Positions 17,670 to 24,539 of a stretch of 63,680 nt of DNA are shown in pieces. Location: assembly GCA_016187385.1 (NCBI GenBank), contig JACPJU010000002.1, positions 1 to 63,680 on the forward strand, written 5' to 3'. Every line of letters begins with the position of its first letter. The first letter of the stretch is position 1. The notes beneath the pieces were generated by a model. It made no database searches, was not told the origin of the DNA, and worked only from the letters and a program-made list of their open reading frames with translations. Made by a program: the position numbers and the translations under genes. Source of the DNA: Candidatus Aenigmatarchaeota archaeon. Lineage in GTDB: Archaea; Aenigmatarchaeota; Aenigmatarchaeia; CG10238-14; SCSR01.

Positions 17670-17716
17670 ATACTTAACTTTACATGTTAATTGATATATG
17701 AAGTTAGATGATGTGA

Positions 17717-18046
17717 ATGGAACAAGAATTCCATATAACTGAAATAAAAGATTTACCAGAAGATGATGTGGCAAGGCTTGATTTCAGATGGGTGATAAAA
17801 AGAGGGAAAATAACAGACTTTGCGATTAATGTTAACCTCTTAGAAAACGAGAAATCTGCAGATGTATACAGAGTTGATACGAAACACGAATATCTACATG
17901 AGCAAAAATTTTGGATATCGCCCAAACCGAAAGCATTGGATATGGATTATAATGTCGCATTTGTAGAAAAGAAAAAGGAAGTATTTGAAAACTACGAAAG
18001 ATGGATAAAACTTTTCAAAGAAGCGAGAAAAAGAGGTGAGATATGA
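17717..18046 (+). CDS. Putative toxin of a toxin-antitoxin pair
   Basis: 109 residues, resembling small archaeal proteins found upstream of HVO_A0114-type HTH antitoxins. The core VYRVDTKHEYLHEQKFW with several acidic and His residues could form an active site. It overlaps the downstream HTH gene by 4 nt (ATGA), typical of TA operons. The start ATG at 17717 follows GATGTGA. Toxicity is inferred from arrangement, not from a recognised catalytic domain. Confidence 0.5.
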   Translation: MEQEFHITEIKDLPEDDVARLDFRWVIKRGKITDFAINVNLLENEKSADVYRVDTKHEYLHEQKFWISPKPKALDMDYNVAFVEKKKEVFENYERWIKLFKEARKRGEI

Positions 18047-18378
18047 TGGATGGAACAGATAGAATGGTGAGTAGAATGATAGACTTTGCTTTAGAAAAGC
18101 CTGAAGTAGCTCCAAGTAGAGTTCTAGTAATTAATCTAAGTAAGACCGCTCTAGAGAAAGTTCTGACGCCTAGTAGAATAGATTTAATTAGAGAAATAAG
18201 AGAGAGAAAACCTAAATCAGTCAGCGAATTAGCGGAATTAGTTAAGCGGTCCGTTGAAGCTGTCTCTCGAGATTTAAACATTCTTGAGAATTATGGATTA
18301 CTAACTTTGGTGAAAGCTGGCAAAATAAAGAAACCTGAAATTGAAAAAGATATACTTATGATACCATTAAAAAGTTGA
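18043..18378 (+). CDS. HTH transcriptional regulator, HVO_A0114-like antitoxin
   Basis: 111 residues. The segment LTPSRIDLIREIRERKPKSVSELAELVKRSVEAVSRDLNIL is a winged-helix DNA-binding domain of the kind annotated as HVO_A0114-type regulators. The partner upstream overlaps by 4 nt. The pair was probably acquired as a unit, because a fragment resembling the end of the flanking zinc-ribbon gene follows immediately. Confidence 0.65.
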   Translation: MMDGTDRMVSRMIDFALEKPEVAPSRVLVINLSKTALEKVLTPSRIDLIREIRERKPKSVSELAELVKRSVEAVSRDLNILENYGLLTLVKAGKIKKPEIEKDILMIPLKS

Positions 18379-18383
18379 CTGGC

Positions 18384-18449
18384 ATGAAATTTCTTATGCC
18401 AATGAAATATTCGATGTCGTGGAAGCCTGCTGAAGTAACCTATACTTAA
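18384..18449 (+). pseudogene. Displaced 3' end of the zinc-ribbon gene
   Basis: Six nt after the HTH stop, an open frame reads MKFLMPMKYSMSWKPAEV and ends in TAA. It closely matches the last residues of the gene at 17268-17669 (EAFMPMKYAFLWKEAKI), with similar DNA. It has no start of its own beyond this fragment. The simplest reading is that the toxin-antitoxin cassette inserted in the gene's 3' end and either restored or duplicated it. Confidence 0.6.
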
Positions 18450-18451
18450 AT

Positions 18452-19192
18452 CTATCCTCTATGGGCATCGTACAAAGTCAAAGCGGACAATGTAAGTCCA
18501 TTGGTTATCCTCATTGATCTGATTCTCGAATAAATCTCGCCGCGTGTCATGAATTCTCCTTTCACTATTTGTTCGGTTGATTCATGTTTAGGTCTGAGTA
18601 TTCCTTTATTGTCTATTTCACCTGAGAATGCGGGAATATGATAGGTGCTGAGTGATTGCGGATTAATGTACCCTATAGGTTTAACATGTTTGGGTTCCGC
18701 TCCCAGTTCTTCCTTGATTTCGGCAATGACTGTTTGCAGAGAGTCTTCCATTCCAGTGTCGGATATTTTCCTATAGCCGCTCGGGAATTCCATGCTCTTG
18801 AATGTGCCTTGATAATGAGTCAGTTTCGTAAGGAAATCTTGAATATATTCATATTTTCTACCTTTGTCGCGTTGCCATCTGCCGACAAATTCGTCCCATA
18901 ACTTCATGTATATCTCGGGCAGAACCACAACAGGCCTTATCTGTGTTATGAGACCGAATCTCTCTTCCTGTTCGCCTTCGGGCTTGTACCACGGCACGCC
19001 TACTGCTCCCGGATTTGCAAGCATCATATGCTGGTCATGGGAAAAAGTGCCGTCGTCTTTGTATACAGCAACTATTACAACAGCCCCCCATTTAGGTAAA
19101 TCTTCTATTCCCTGTTCATTAGGCAAGAGTTTCCAGCCGGGTTTGAAATTCGGGTCCGTCAGTGCTTGTTCCAATGTTTTGACTTTAACCAT
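18452..19192 (-). CDS. Nudix-like hydrolase
   Basis: 246 residues. The central stretch MEDSLQTVIAEIKEELGAE resembles the Nudix box, though the usual Arg before the first Glu is Ala, so the box is degenerate. EFPSGYRK precedes it where ADP-sugar hydrolases have EFPAG. The N-terminal half (WGAVVIVAVYKDDGTFSHDQHMML) is beta-rich. A nucleotide-diphosphate-linked substrate is expected from the family, but the altered box makes activity uncertain. Confidence 0.5.
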   Translation of the reverse strand: MVKVKTLEQALTDPNFKPGWKLLPNEQGIEDLPKWGAVVIVAVYKDDGTFSHDQHMMLANPGAVGVPWYKPEGEQEERFGLITQIRPVVVLPEIYMKLWDEFVGRWQRDKGRKYEYIQDFLTKLTHYQGTFKSMEFPSGYRKISDTGMEDSLQTVIAEIKEELGAEPKHVKPIGYINPQSLSTYHIPAFSGEIDNKGILRPKHESTEQIVKGEFMTRGEIYSRIRSMRITNGLTLSALTLYDAHRG

Positions 19193-19279
19193 GAAAGTAA
19201 AAAGTGGGTGAATTATTTAAAGCTTGCAAATATGCTTTTTATACTAGAAAATTCTATCTAAACTAAAGGAGGTTGTTAA

Positions 19280-19432
19280 ATGGCTAAAAAAGCATTCGGT
19301 GGCTATACCATAAGCTTCAAGGGAAGAACAGAGACACTCGAACAAGTTTTCGGTTCAGGAGCATTGGCACCATCAGAAATGACAAAGAAAATCTGGGCTT
19401 TTGTTAAGAGCAAGAAATTGGCAGGAAAATAA
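19280..19432 (+). CDS. Small SWIB-like protein, 50 residues
   Basis: A complete short gene with a near-perfect ribosome-binding site (AAAGGAGGTTG, 7-8 nt before the ATG). The protein starts MAKKAFGGYTISFKGRTE. Its second half (SGALAPSEMTKKIWAFVKSK) resembles the SWIB/MDM2 helix with the K-W-x-Y/F-V-K pattern. SWIB modules occur in chromatin proteins. A T-rich stretch (about 19440-19462) follows as a possible terminator. Confidence 0.6.
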   Translation: MAKKAFGGYTISFKGRTETLEQVFGSGALAPSEMTKKIWAFVKSKKLAGK

Positions 19433-19438
19433 ATTTTG

Positions 19439-19462
19439 ATGTTTTTTGATTTTTTGTTTTTC
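19439..19462 (+). terminator. T-tract after the SWIB-like gene
   Basis: Three T-runs within about 24 nt start 7 nt after the stop codon, before the promoter of the MscS gene. This is typical of intrinsic archaeal termination. Confidence 0.4.
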
Positions 19463-19502
19463 TTATTTCTAATATAAATAAATAGCATTTCTTAATATCC
19501 AC

Positions 19503-20573
19503 ATGGCATTGGACATCATGGAAATTCTGTATTATCAATTCGGAAGCAATCTGGTAGCGGACTACCTGTTCGCACTGGCTGTTTTTGTTTCTCTGTCGAT
19601 AGTGCTGAGGATTTTCAAGAGTGTGGTGATTCTCAGGCTGAAGATGGTTGCTGAGAGGACGAAAACAGAGATAGACAACCTAATCATATCTGTTGTCGAC
19701 AGCATCAAATGGCCGTTCTATCTCCTGGTATCGGCTTTTGTATCTCTAGGTTTCTTGTCTGTGCCCACAATTGTGGATACTATTTTGTATTACTCGATTT
19801 TTATCGTGGCTGCATACTATGGAGTGAAAATTGTCCAAACGATTATAGATTACGGATCTGGTAGATTGATGGAAGAAAGGCGGAAAGATGATGAGGATAC
19901 ATCTGTCATAGATATACTGACCAGAATTCTGAAGATTGGAGTTTGGGTCGTGGGGTTGTTGTTTGTCTTGTCGAACTTTGGATTCAACATAACGCCGATG
20001 ATTGCGGGGTTGGGGATAGGAGGAGTTGCCATTGCATTCGCATTGCAGAACATTCTCGGGGATATATTCGCATCGTTTTCTATATATTTCGACAAGCCAT
20101 TCCAGAAAGGTGACTTTATTATAATCGGCAATGACATGGGAGTTGTAGAGAAGATAGGAATAAAATCCACGCGCATACGCACATTGCAGGGACAGGAATT
20201 GATTGTGTCCAACAAGGATCTTACTGAGACGAGGGTGCACAACTACAAAAGGATGCAAAAAAGGAGGATTGTGTTCAATCTCGGCGTGAAATATGAAACC
20301 CCTACAGAAAAACTGAAGAAAATACCTGTCATAATAAAGGACATTATCGACAAAATAGAATCCGTGGAATTGGACAGGGTGCACTTCAACAAGTTCGGGG
20401 ACTTTAGCTTGGGGTTTGAAGTTGTTTACAATCTCAATACGAGCGATTACAACAAGTACATGGATGTGCAGCAGGAGATTAACCTGATGATCAAAGAGCA
20501 ATTCGAGGCAGTGGGCATAGAGATGGCTTATCCTACGCAGACGGTTTATATAAACAAGACTGGCGATGCATGA
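19503..20573 (+). CDS. mscS: MscS-family mechanosensitive channel
   Basis: 356 residues. Four to five N-terminal membrane segments (about 20-180) lead to the MscS pore helix and beta domain (GLGIGGVAIAFALQNILGDIFASFSI, then YFDKPFQKGDFIII). The cytosolic vestibule domain follows (GVVEKIGIKSTRIRTLQGQELIVSN). It releases solutes during hypo-osmotic shock. A TATA-like CTAATATAAATA (19470-19481) lies about 27 nt before the ATG. Confidence 0.92.
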   Translation: MALDIMEILYYQFGSNLVADYLFALAVFVSLSIVLRIFKSVVILRLKMVAERTKTEIDNLIISVVDSIKWPFYLLVSAFVSLGFLSVPTIVDTILYYSIFIVAAYYGVKIVQTIIDYGSGRLMEERRKDDEDTSVIDILTRILKIGVWVVGLLFVLSNFGFNITPMIAGLGIGGVAIAFALQNILGDIFASFSIYFDKPFQKGDFIIIGNDMGVVEKIGIKSTRIRTLQGQELIVSNKDLTETRVHNYKRMQKRRIVFNLGVKYETPTEKLKKIPVIIKDIIDKIESVELDRVHFNKFGDFSLGFEVVYNLNTSDYNKYMDVQQEINLMIKEQFEAVGIEMAYPTQTVYINKTGDA

Positions 20574-20619
20574 ATCACATGGTAACGACTTTATAAATCT
20601 TGCTTTATATTTCTAATTT

Positions 20620-21465
20620 ATGTTTACTCAGGAAGAACTAGAACGAGTCGGGATTGAAGCTATGCTAGATGCGTATGAAAACCATCAAAAACTTGGTAAG
20701 AATAATATACTACCATATAAGAAAAATCAGTTTGGTGAAACCTGTTTGGAAGGTGATTGGCAAGCAGAAGAAAGGGTGATTGAAACCTTCGGAAGACATA
20801 AGGTTCCGATAACTATAATTTCAGAAGAACACGGCAGGATAGAAATCGGCAAAGAATTTACATGTGTTCTTGATGGACAAGACGGGACTAATCGCCTTAT
20901 TGCGTTTATGAATGGTGATGAAAATGCGAGGTACGGAACCATGTTAGGAATCTTCCGTGGAACGGATCCTACTTATGAAGATTATATTTTCAATGCTATA
21001 ATGGAACATCGTACAAGCAGATTAATCTTCGGTGCAAAAAATAAAGGAGCTTTTTCTATGGATGTGAGTAACAACACAACAACTCATGTACAAACGTCTC
21101 AAAAAAGAGATTTCAACATGTTGGAAATTCTTGCAGATTATTATCCAGGCAATCCTTTTAACAATACCCTAGAAGATTATGTTAAGAAATTGCATCATGT
21201 CAATTCTCTACGCTCTTCTGCAGCTCATTATGTTGATTTAGTTTCAGGTAAAGTAGATGTTGTGATTGAATGCACGCGAAAAGGTAATCTTGAATTTGCC
21301 GTCGGTTATGGTATGGTAAGGGAAGCTGGTGGTGTGGTAGTGACATTAGACGGAGAAGATATTGGTAATAAAAAGTATTTTGACTTCGGTCAAAAAGAAC
21401 ATATACCTGTAGTTTTTGCATCTGACATCTATGTTGCAAGAAAATTTATTAAACAGATAGAATAA
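20620..21465 (+). CDS. Inositol-monophosphatase-like phosphatase, copy 1
   Basis: 281 residues. The metal-binding elements of the IMPase/FBPase superfamily are recognisable: IISEEHG for the first Glu, VLDGQDGTNR for the Asp-x-x-Asp-Gly-Thr motif, and NLEFAVGYGMVREAGGVVVTLDG near the C terminus in place of WDxAAG. It could act on inositol phosphate, fructose-1,6-bisphosphate or PAP. A close paralogue follows 30 nt later. Confidence 0.75.
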   Translation: MFTQEELERVGIEAMLDAYENHQKLGKNNILPYKKNQFGETCLEGDWQAEERVIETFGRHKVPITIISEEHGRIEIGKEFTCVLDGQDGTNRLIAFMNGDENARYGTMLGIFRGTDPTYEDYIFNAIMEHRTSRLIFGAKNKGAFSMDVSNNTTTHVQTSQKRDFNMLEILADYYPGNPFNNTLEDYVKKLHHVNSLRSSAAHYVDLVSGKVDVVIECTRKGNLEFAVGYGMVREAGGVVVTLDGEDIGNKKYFDFGQKEHIPVVFASDIYVARKFIKQIE

Positions 21466-21494
21466 CAAAATGAATTGCCGAACGGGATTTGGAT

Positions 21495-22400
21495 ATGTTT
21501 ACGCAAGAAGAGTTGGAAAATATTATCATTGATGGTTCTGTTGAGGTATATAACGACCATAAAAAACTTGGTAGGAAGGGGCTAGAAGAACGTGGGAAGA
21601 ATCGGTTTGGAGAAACTTCTTTAGTTGGAGACTACCGAGCAGAGGATGTCTGGATAAATAATTTAGAAGAACACAATGTCAAAGCCATGATAATCTCTGA
21701 AGAACATGGAAGGATTGAACTGGGTAATGAATTTACAAGCCATGTTGATGGGTTGGACGGTAGTAAAAATCGTTATCCGATTTTCATGTCAGGCGACAAG
21801 AATGCTAGATACGCAACGATATTTTCAATATATGATGGCAATGATCCTCGCTATGAAGATTATAGAGTGAGTGCGATAATCGAACATCCCACAGGAAGGA
21901 TATTGCTTGCATCCAAAAACAGAGGTATATTTCTTATTGATCCTTTAACAAGAGAAAGAAGTCTCGTTAATGTTCCTTTCACCGGTGAATTTGTTACAGA
22001 AAAAATCCGTGGCAATACACACGCAGGAACAAAATTTTTCAATTCTACCATACGGCCCTATCTTGAAGCATTCCCTGCACTTGATTTGCAATCGGACAAA
22101 GTGGCGCTAAGGGCTAATTCAATATATTACGTTGATTTCGCATTGGGAAAAGCAGACTGGGTACTAGACTCGACTTTCAAGAACAATCTGGAAAAGGCTG
22201 TGGCATATCCTTTTGTCAAGGAAAGGGGTGGTGTAATGGTATCGCTAGATGGAAAAGACATCGGACCACAGAAATATTTTGAGTTTCATTTTGATTCTGA
22301 AGATTATGTTCCAATAATTGCTGCGCCAAGCATCGAGTCTGCGAAGCCAATTTTAGAAAAGATAAGGAAATATTATAGCAGTAATGATTTATTTTCTTAA
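21495..22400 (+). CDS. Inositol-monophosphatase-like phosphatase, copy 2
   Basis: 301 residues from the ATG at 21495 (a TTG two codons upstream is possible). It shares the start (MFTQEELE), IISEEHGRIELGNEF and the C-terminal GGVMVSLDGKDIG with copy 1, so it is a tandem duplicate. The metal motif reads VDGLDGSKNR, with Ser for Thr. The last 4 nt overlap the convergent homing endonuclease gene. Divergence of the two copies suggests different substrates or a heteromer. Confidence 0.72.
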   Translation: MFTQEELENIIIDGSVEVYNDHKKLGRKGLEERGKNRFGETSLVGDYRAEDVWINNLEEHNVKAMIISEEHGRIELGNEFTSHVDGLDGSKNRYPIFMSGDKNARYATIFSIYDGNDPRYEDYRVSAIIEHPTGRILLASKNRGIFLIDPLTRERSLVNVPFTGEFVTEKIRGNTHAGTKFFNSTIRPYLEAFPALDLQSDKVALRANSIYYVDFALGKADWVLDSTFKNNLEKAVAYPFVKERGGVMVSLDGKDIGPQKYFEFHFDSEDYVPIIAAPSIESAKPILEKIRKYYSSNDLFS

Positions 22401-23065
22401 TTAGTATTTTTGTCTATGAACTGCAGTAACTTTTCTTTTTTATAAAACATTACCATTTGTGGAATTACATATTTCAGAAGAAAATGATGTACCCTCTTAG
22501 AAACGTAAAACTCTAGTGTTACCCATCTTGTATCATAAAATTTACCTTTAATGAATTTCTTTCCACATCTTCTTGTTTGCAATATTTTTATATCCAACGA
22601 ACTTTCAAGTTGTTTTTGTAGGAAATCTTGTACTAGTCCGCTTGTTATTCTGATTACACATTGTGGGTATTTTGGACGCTTTACCCGAATATCTCCATCA
22701 CCGTCTATCAAACCCGCCAAATAAGCCCCAAAATACTTAGGTTCTTGAACAGTCCAGATTGGTGGTAGATACACGGGTGATATTATGATTCCTAAAGTAC
22801 GCAATAATTTCATTGACGATTTCATACCTACATAATATTGCCAACCTGATTTGCACTTCCATATTTTGCTTTTTCTATGAAGTATCTTATCAGAAATACT
22901 TCTGAACTTAGTTAACATCGGTAATGATTTTTCGGATATACCAAAACTTAATCCGACACGTTCTTCACATTTCCAGTGATAACGTTTCAAATATCCGTCA
23001 CTTTGAGCTACACCTACCCAGTATGCTAATTCCTCTGATGGTTCTACCATTATTTCTTTCTCCAT
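22397..23065 (-). CDS. LAGLIDADG homing endonuclease, free-standing
   Basis: 222 residues with two LAGLIDADG helices: ELAYWVGVAQSDGYL (about 12-26) and FGAYLAGLIDGDGDI (about 112-126), the layout of a monomeric double-motif enzyme. It has no intein splice residues and is not inside a host gene. It lies 144 nt from the intron-containing tRNA-Gly. Family members cut long DNA sites and mobilise introns or inteins. Start at 23065, with a second ATG at 23050. Confidence 0.8.
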   Translation of the reverse strand: MEKEIMVEPSEELAYWVGVAQSDGYLKRYHWKCEERVGLSFGISEKSLPMLTKFRSISDKILHRKSKIWKCKSGWQYYVGMKSSMKLLRTLGIIISPVYLPPIWTVQEPKYFGAYLAGLIDGDGDIRVKRPKYPQCVIRITSGLVQDFLQKQLESSLDIKILQTRRCGKKFIKGKFYDTRWVTLEFYVSKRVHHFLLKYVIPQMVMFYKKEKLLQFIDKNTN

Positions 23066-23228
23066 TTTATCACGAAATTAATTTATAGAAGTGTATATAC
23101 CCATTTTTAGGAGGGGTTCATTTCCCACATCTTTTGATGAGAAGACAATATAGAGTTTCTTTTGGCGAGTAAAAGGAAAATAAGTCTGATTTGTGGATAA
23201 ATAAGAAATGCGCCGATCGGGATTTGAA

Positions 23229-23259
23229 TTCTCGGATGCGAGTAATCAGCTCAACATCT
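23229..23259 (-). other. Second intron of tRNA-Gly (T-arm, 53/54)
   Basis: 31 nt. The junction folds as a bulge-helix-bulge: central helix CTCG/CGAG, 3-nt bulges GGA and AAT with cuts after the second base, inner helix GATG/CATC, followed by GAG/CTC. The predicted cuts restore a perfect 5-bp T-stem and a canonical TTCAAAT loop. Confidence 0.83.
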
Positions 23260-23282
23260 CCCGAGCGACGAGCTTGGAAGGC

Positions 23283-23297
23283 TTACACCTTAATAGT
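23283..23297 (-). other. First intron of tRNA-Gly (anticodon stem, 29/30)
   Basis: Minus-strand ACTATTAAGGTGTAA, 15 nt. A bulge-helix-bulge forms: outer GG/CC, central helix ACAC/GTGT, 3-nt bulges GAA and AAG cut after their second base, inner CT/AG. Same length and position as the tRNA-Ser intron. Confidence 0.85.
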
Positions 23298-23361
23298 TCG
23301 TGTCCTACCAGGCTAGACCATCGGCGCATAGTTAATTAATATATGCACGATATTTTAAATT

Positions 23362-23502
23362 ATGCCAACTGAAGAGATTATCAAAAGAAGGCTTAAGAAG
23401 CTTAAGAGTGTTCATCCTGCGTTTGATGAAGAGCAATTGGAGAGGGAATTGATTCCATTGTCTGGAGAAGAGATAGCAATAAGGAAAAAGAAGAAATTAT
23501 GA
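23362..23502 (+). CDS. Small charged protein, partner of HExxH protein
   Basis: 46 residues, MPTEEIIKRRLKKLKSVHPA onward, ending RKKKKL. It is rich in Lys and Glu and mostly helical. It overlaps the next gene by 4 nt (ATGA), so the two are translationally coupled. A TATA-like TATTTTAAAT (23351-23360) is directly upstream. The small-basic plus second-gene layout recalls toxin-antitoxin pairs, but no family was recognised. Confidence 0.55.
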   Translation: MPTEEIIKRRLKKLKSVHPAFDEEQLERELIPLSGEEIAIRKKKKL

Positions 23503-23903
23503 TAGCCTACAAGGAACAAATGAAACAGTTAGAGCTACAATTGGATAATCTCCCTCATTATGAATTTGTGGGAAGCGTGAATCCAGATTTGTCTCTTACA
23601 AAAAAGGAAATGGACTCTCTTCTAGAGAATGGTTCTATAATTTACAAAAGTCATGAAGTTGAAAGACCGTACAAAAGAAGAATTATTGTTCATACCAGAA
23701 GCTACTATCTCCCGGACATTATCAGGGGCATGACGGACACAGTGAAGAATATCTGGATAAATGCAAAGGAATATTACAAGAGTTTGGTTTTGAGACACGA
23801 GAAGATACATGTAGCACATCCCGAATGGCCTGAATCTGTAGTGAGACAGTTCCATGAATCTTACGAACCTTTTCTACCAGATGTGGAATTTGTTTATGTC
23901 TAA
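23499..23903 (+). CDS. Small HExxH metallopeptidase-like protein
   Basis: 134 residues with LVLRHEKIHVAHPEW, an HExxH zinc-binding motif at about residues 99-103. No signal peptide or membrane segment is seen. The upstream 46-residue gene overlaps by 4 nt. Small single-domain HExxH proteins coupled to a small partner are often toxins or regulator-cleaving peptidases; this is inference. The stop codon lies directly before palindrome array A. Confidence 0.55.
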   Translation: MIAYKEQMKQLELQLDNLPHYEFVGSVNPDLSLTKKEMDSLLENGSIIYKSHEVERPYKRRIIVHTRSYYLPDIIRGMTDTVKNIWINAKEYYKSLVLRHEKIHVAHPEWPESVVRQFHESYEPFLPDVEFVYV

Positions 23904-23904
23904 A

Positions 23905-23976
23905 TGTCGCATATGCGACATCTGCGTGTCTGACGTCAGACATTGTCCCAGCTGGGACATTGTAACACGTGTTACA
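23905..23976. repeat. Palindrome array A: four perfect 16-bp palindromes
   Basis: Four perfect palindromes of the form TGT-N10-ACA: TGTCGCATATGCGACA (23905), TGTCTGACGTCAGACA (23927), TGTCCCAGCTGGGACA (23944) and TGTAACACGTGTTACA (23961). The last three start exactly 17 nt apart. The array fills the whole gap between two convergent genes and abuts the stop codon at 23977-23979. Two of its members recur exactly in array B. Possible roles: binding sites for a dimeric protein, or RNA hairpins at transcript ends. Confidence 0.9.
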
Positions 23977-24507
23977 TCACTTGATGTGCTTCAGAATCAT
24001 CTTCACCCTTTTCTCGACAGAAGCAACCGGTATTCTAACAACCTTGTAGCCCAATTCCATGTATGTCTTCTTTATTGTCTTGTGGATCATCTTGGCTTCC
24101 TTTTCCGTTTCTATCCTCGCATAATCATTCTTGAATGGCAGCATGCCTAAAAGGAAGATTTTCTTGTATCTGTTCTTGCACTGCCCGACAAGATTTTTCG
24201 GTAGTTTCAGTTTAAGATAACGGTAATATGCAAGCAAGTCGGGCATGCCTCTGTCCATGAAGACTGTTTTGTTATTGGGTGTTTTCTTCTCCAGTTGAAA
24301 TTTGACCTTTGTTATGTGATTCTGGAACTCTTGTTTGTCACCCCGTATCTCTTCTATGGTCTTGCCTTTTGCCAATTCCCTGTCTATATACATCCTAGAA
24401 TCCTCAGGAACAGTATAATAGCCCAGTTTTGCGATGTGTTCAAGTGTAGTTGTCTTACCGGAGCCAGGACCGCCTGTGATAACATACCATTCAGGAATTT
24501 TCTTCAT
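23977..24507 (-). CDS. P-loop NTPase/kinase-like protein (AAA_28 type)
   Basis: 176 residues. Walker A is ITGGPGSGKTTTLEHIAKLG; FMDRGMPDLLAYYR carries the aspartate typical of kinase-like P-loop proteins (a D-R-G motif as in nucleotide kinases). It resembles the AAA_28 / COG3911 group, whose function is poorly known. It starts 32 nt after the pafA stop in the same direction, so it may be the last gene of the Pup operon. Palindrome array A follows its stop codon. Confidence 0.65.
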   Translation of the reverse strand: MKKIPEWYVITGGPGSGKTTTLEHIAKLGYYTVPEDSRMYIDRELAKGKTIEEIRGDKQEFQNHITKVKFQLEKKTPNNKTVFMDRGMPDLLAYYRYLKLKLPKNLVGQCKNRYKKIFLLGMLPFKNDYARIETEKEAKMIHKTIKKTYMELGYKVVRIPVASVEKRVKMILKHIK

Positions 24508-24539
24508 ACAAGTATTATAACTTTGTTGAAAATATTCTT

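Larger units (their letters stand above)
23209..23327 (-). tRNA. tRNA-Gly(UCC) with two introns (29/30 and 53/54)
   Basis: Acceptor GCGCCGA pairs with TCGGCGC, discriminator A. D-arm GTCT-AGCCTGGTA-GGAC. Removing 23283-23297 gives anticodon stem CGAGC/GCTCG and loop CTTCCAA, anticodon TCC. Removing 23229-23259 gives T-arm TCGGG-TTCAAAT-CCCGA. The mature RNA would be 73 nt with a 4-nt variable loop. Without the second removal there is no base-paired T-stem at all, which makes this intron compelling. Confidence 0.88.

Noticed and set aside
18015-18281. Antisense frame over the HTH antitoxin
   Set aside because: Low-complexity shadow; the plus-strand protein matches a known regulator type.
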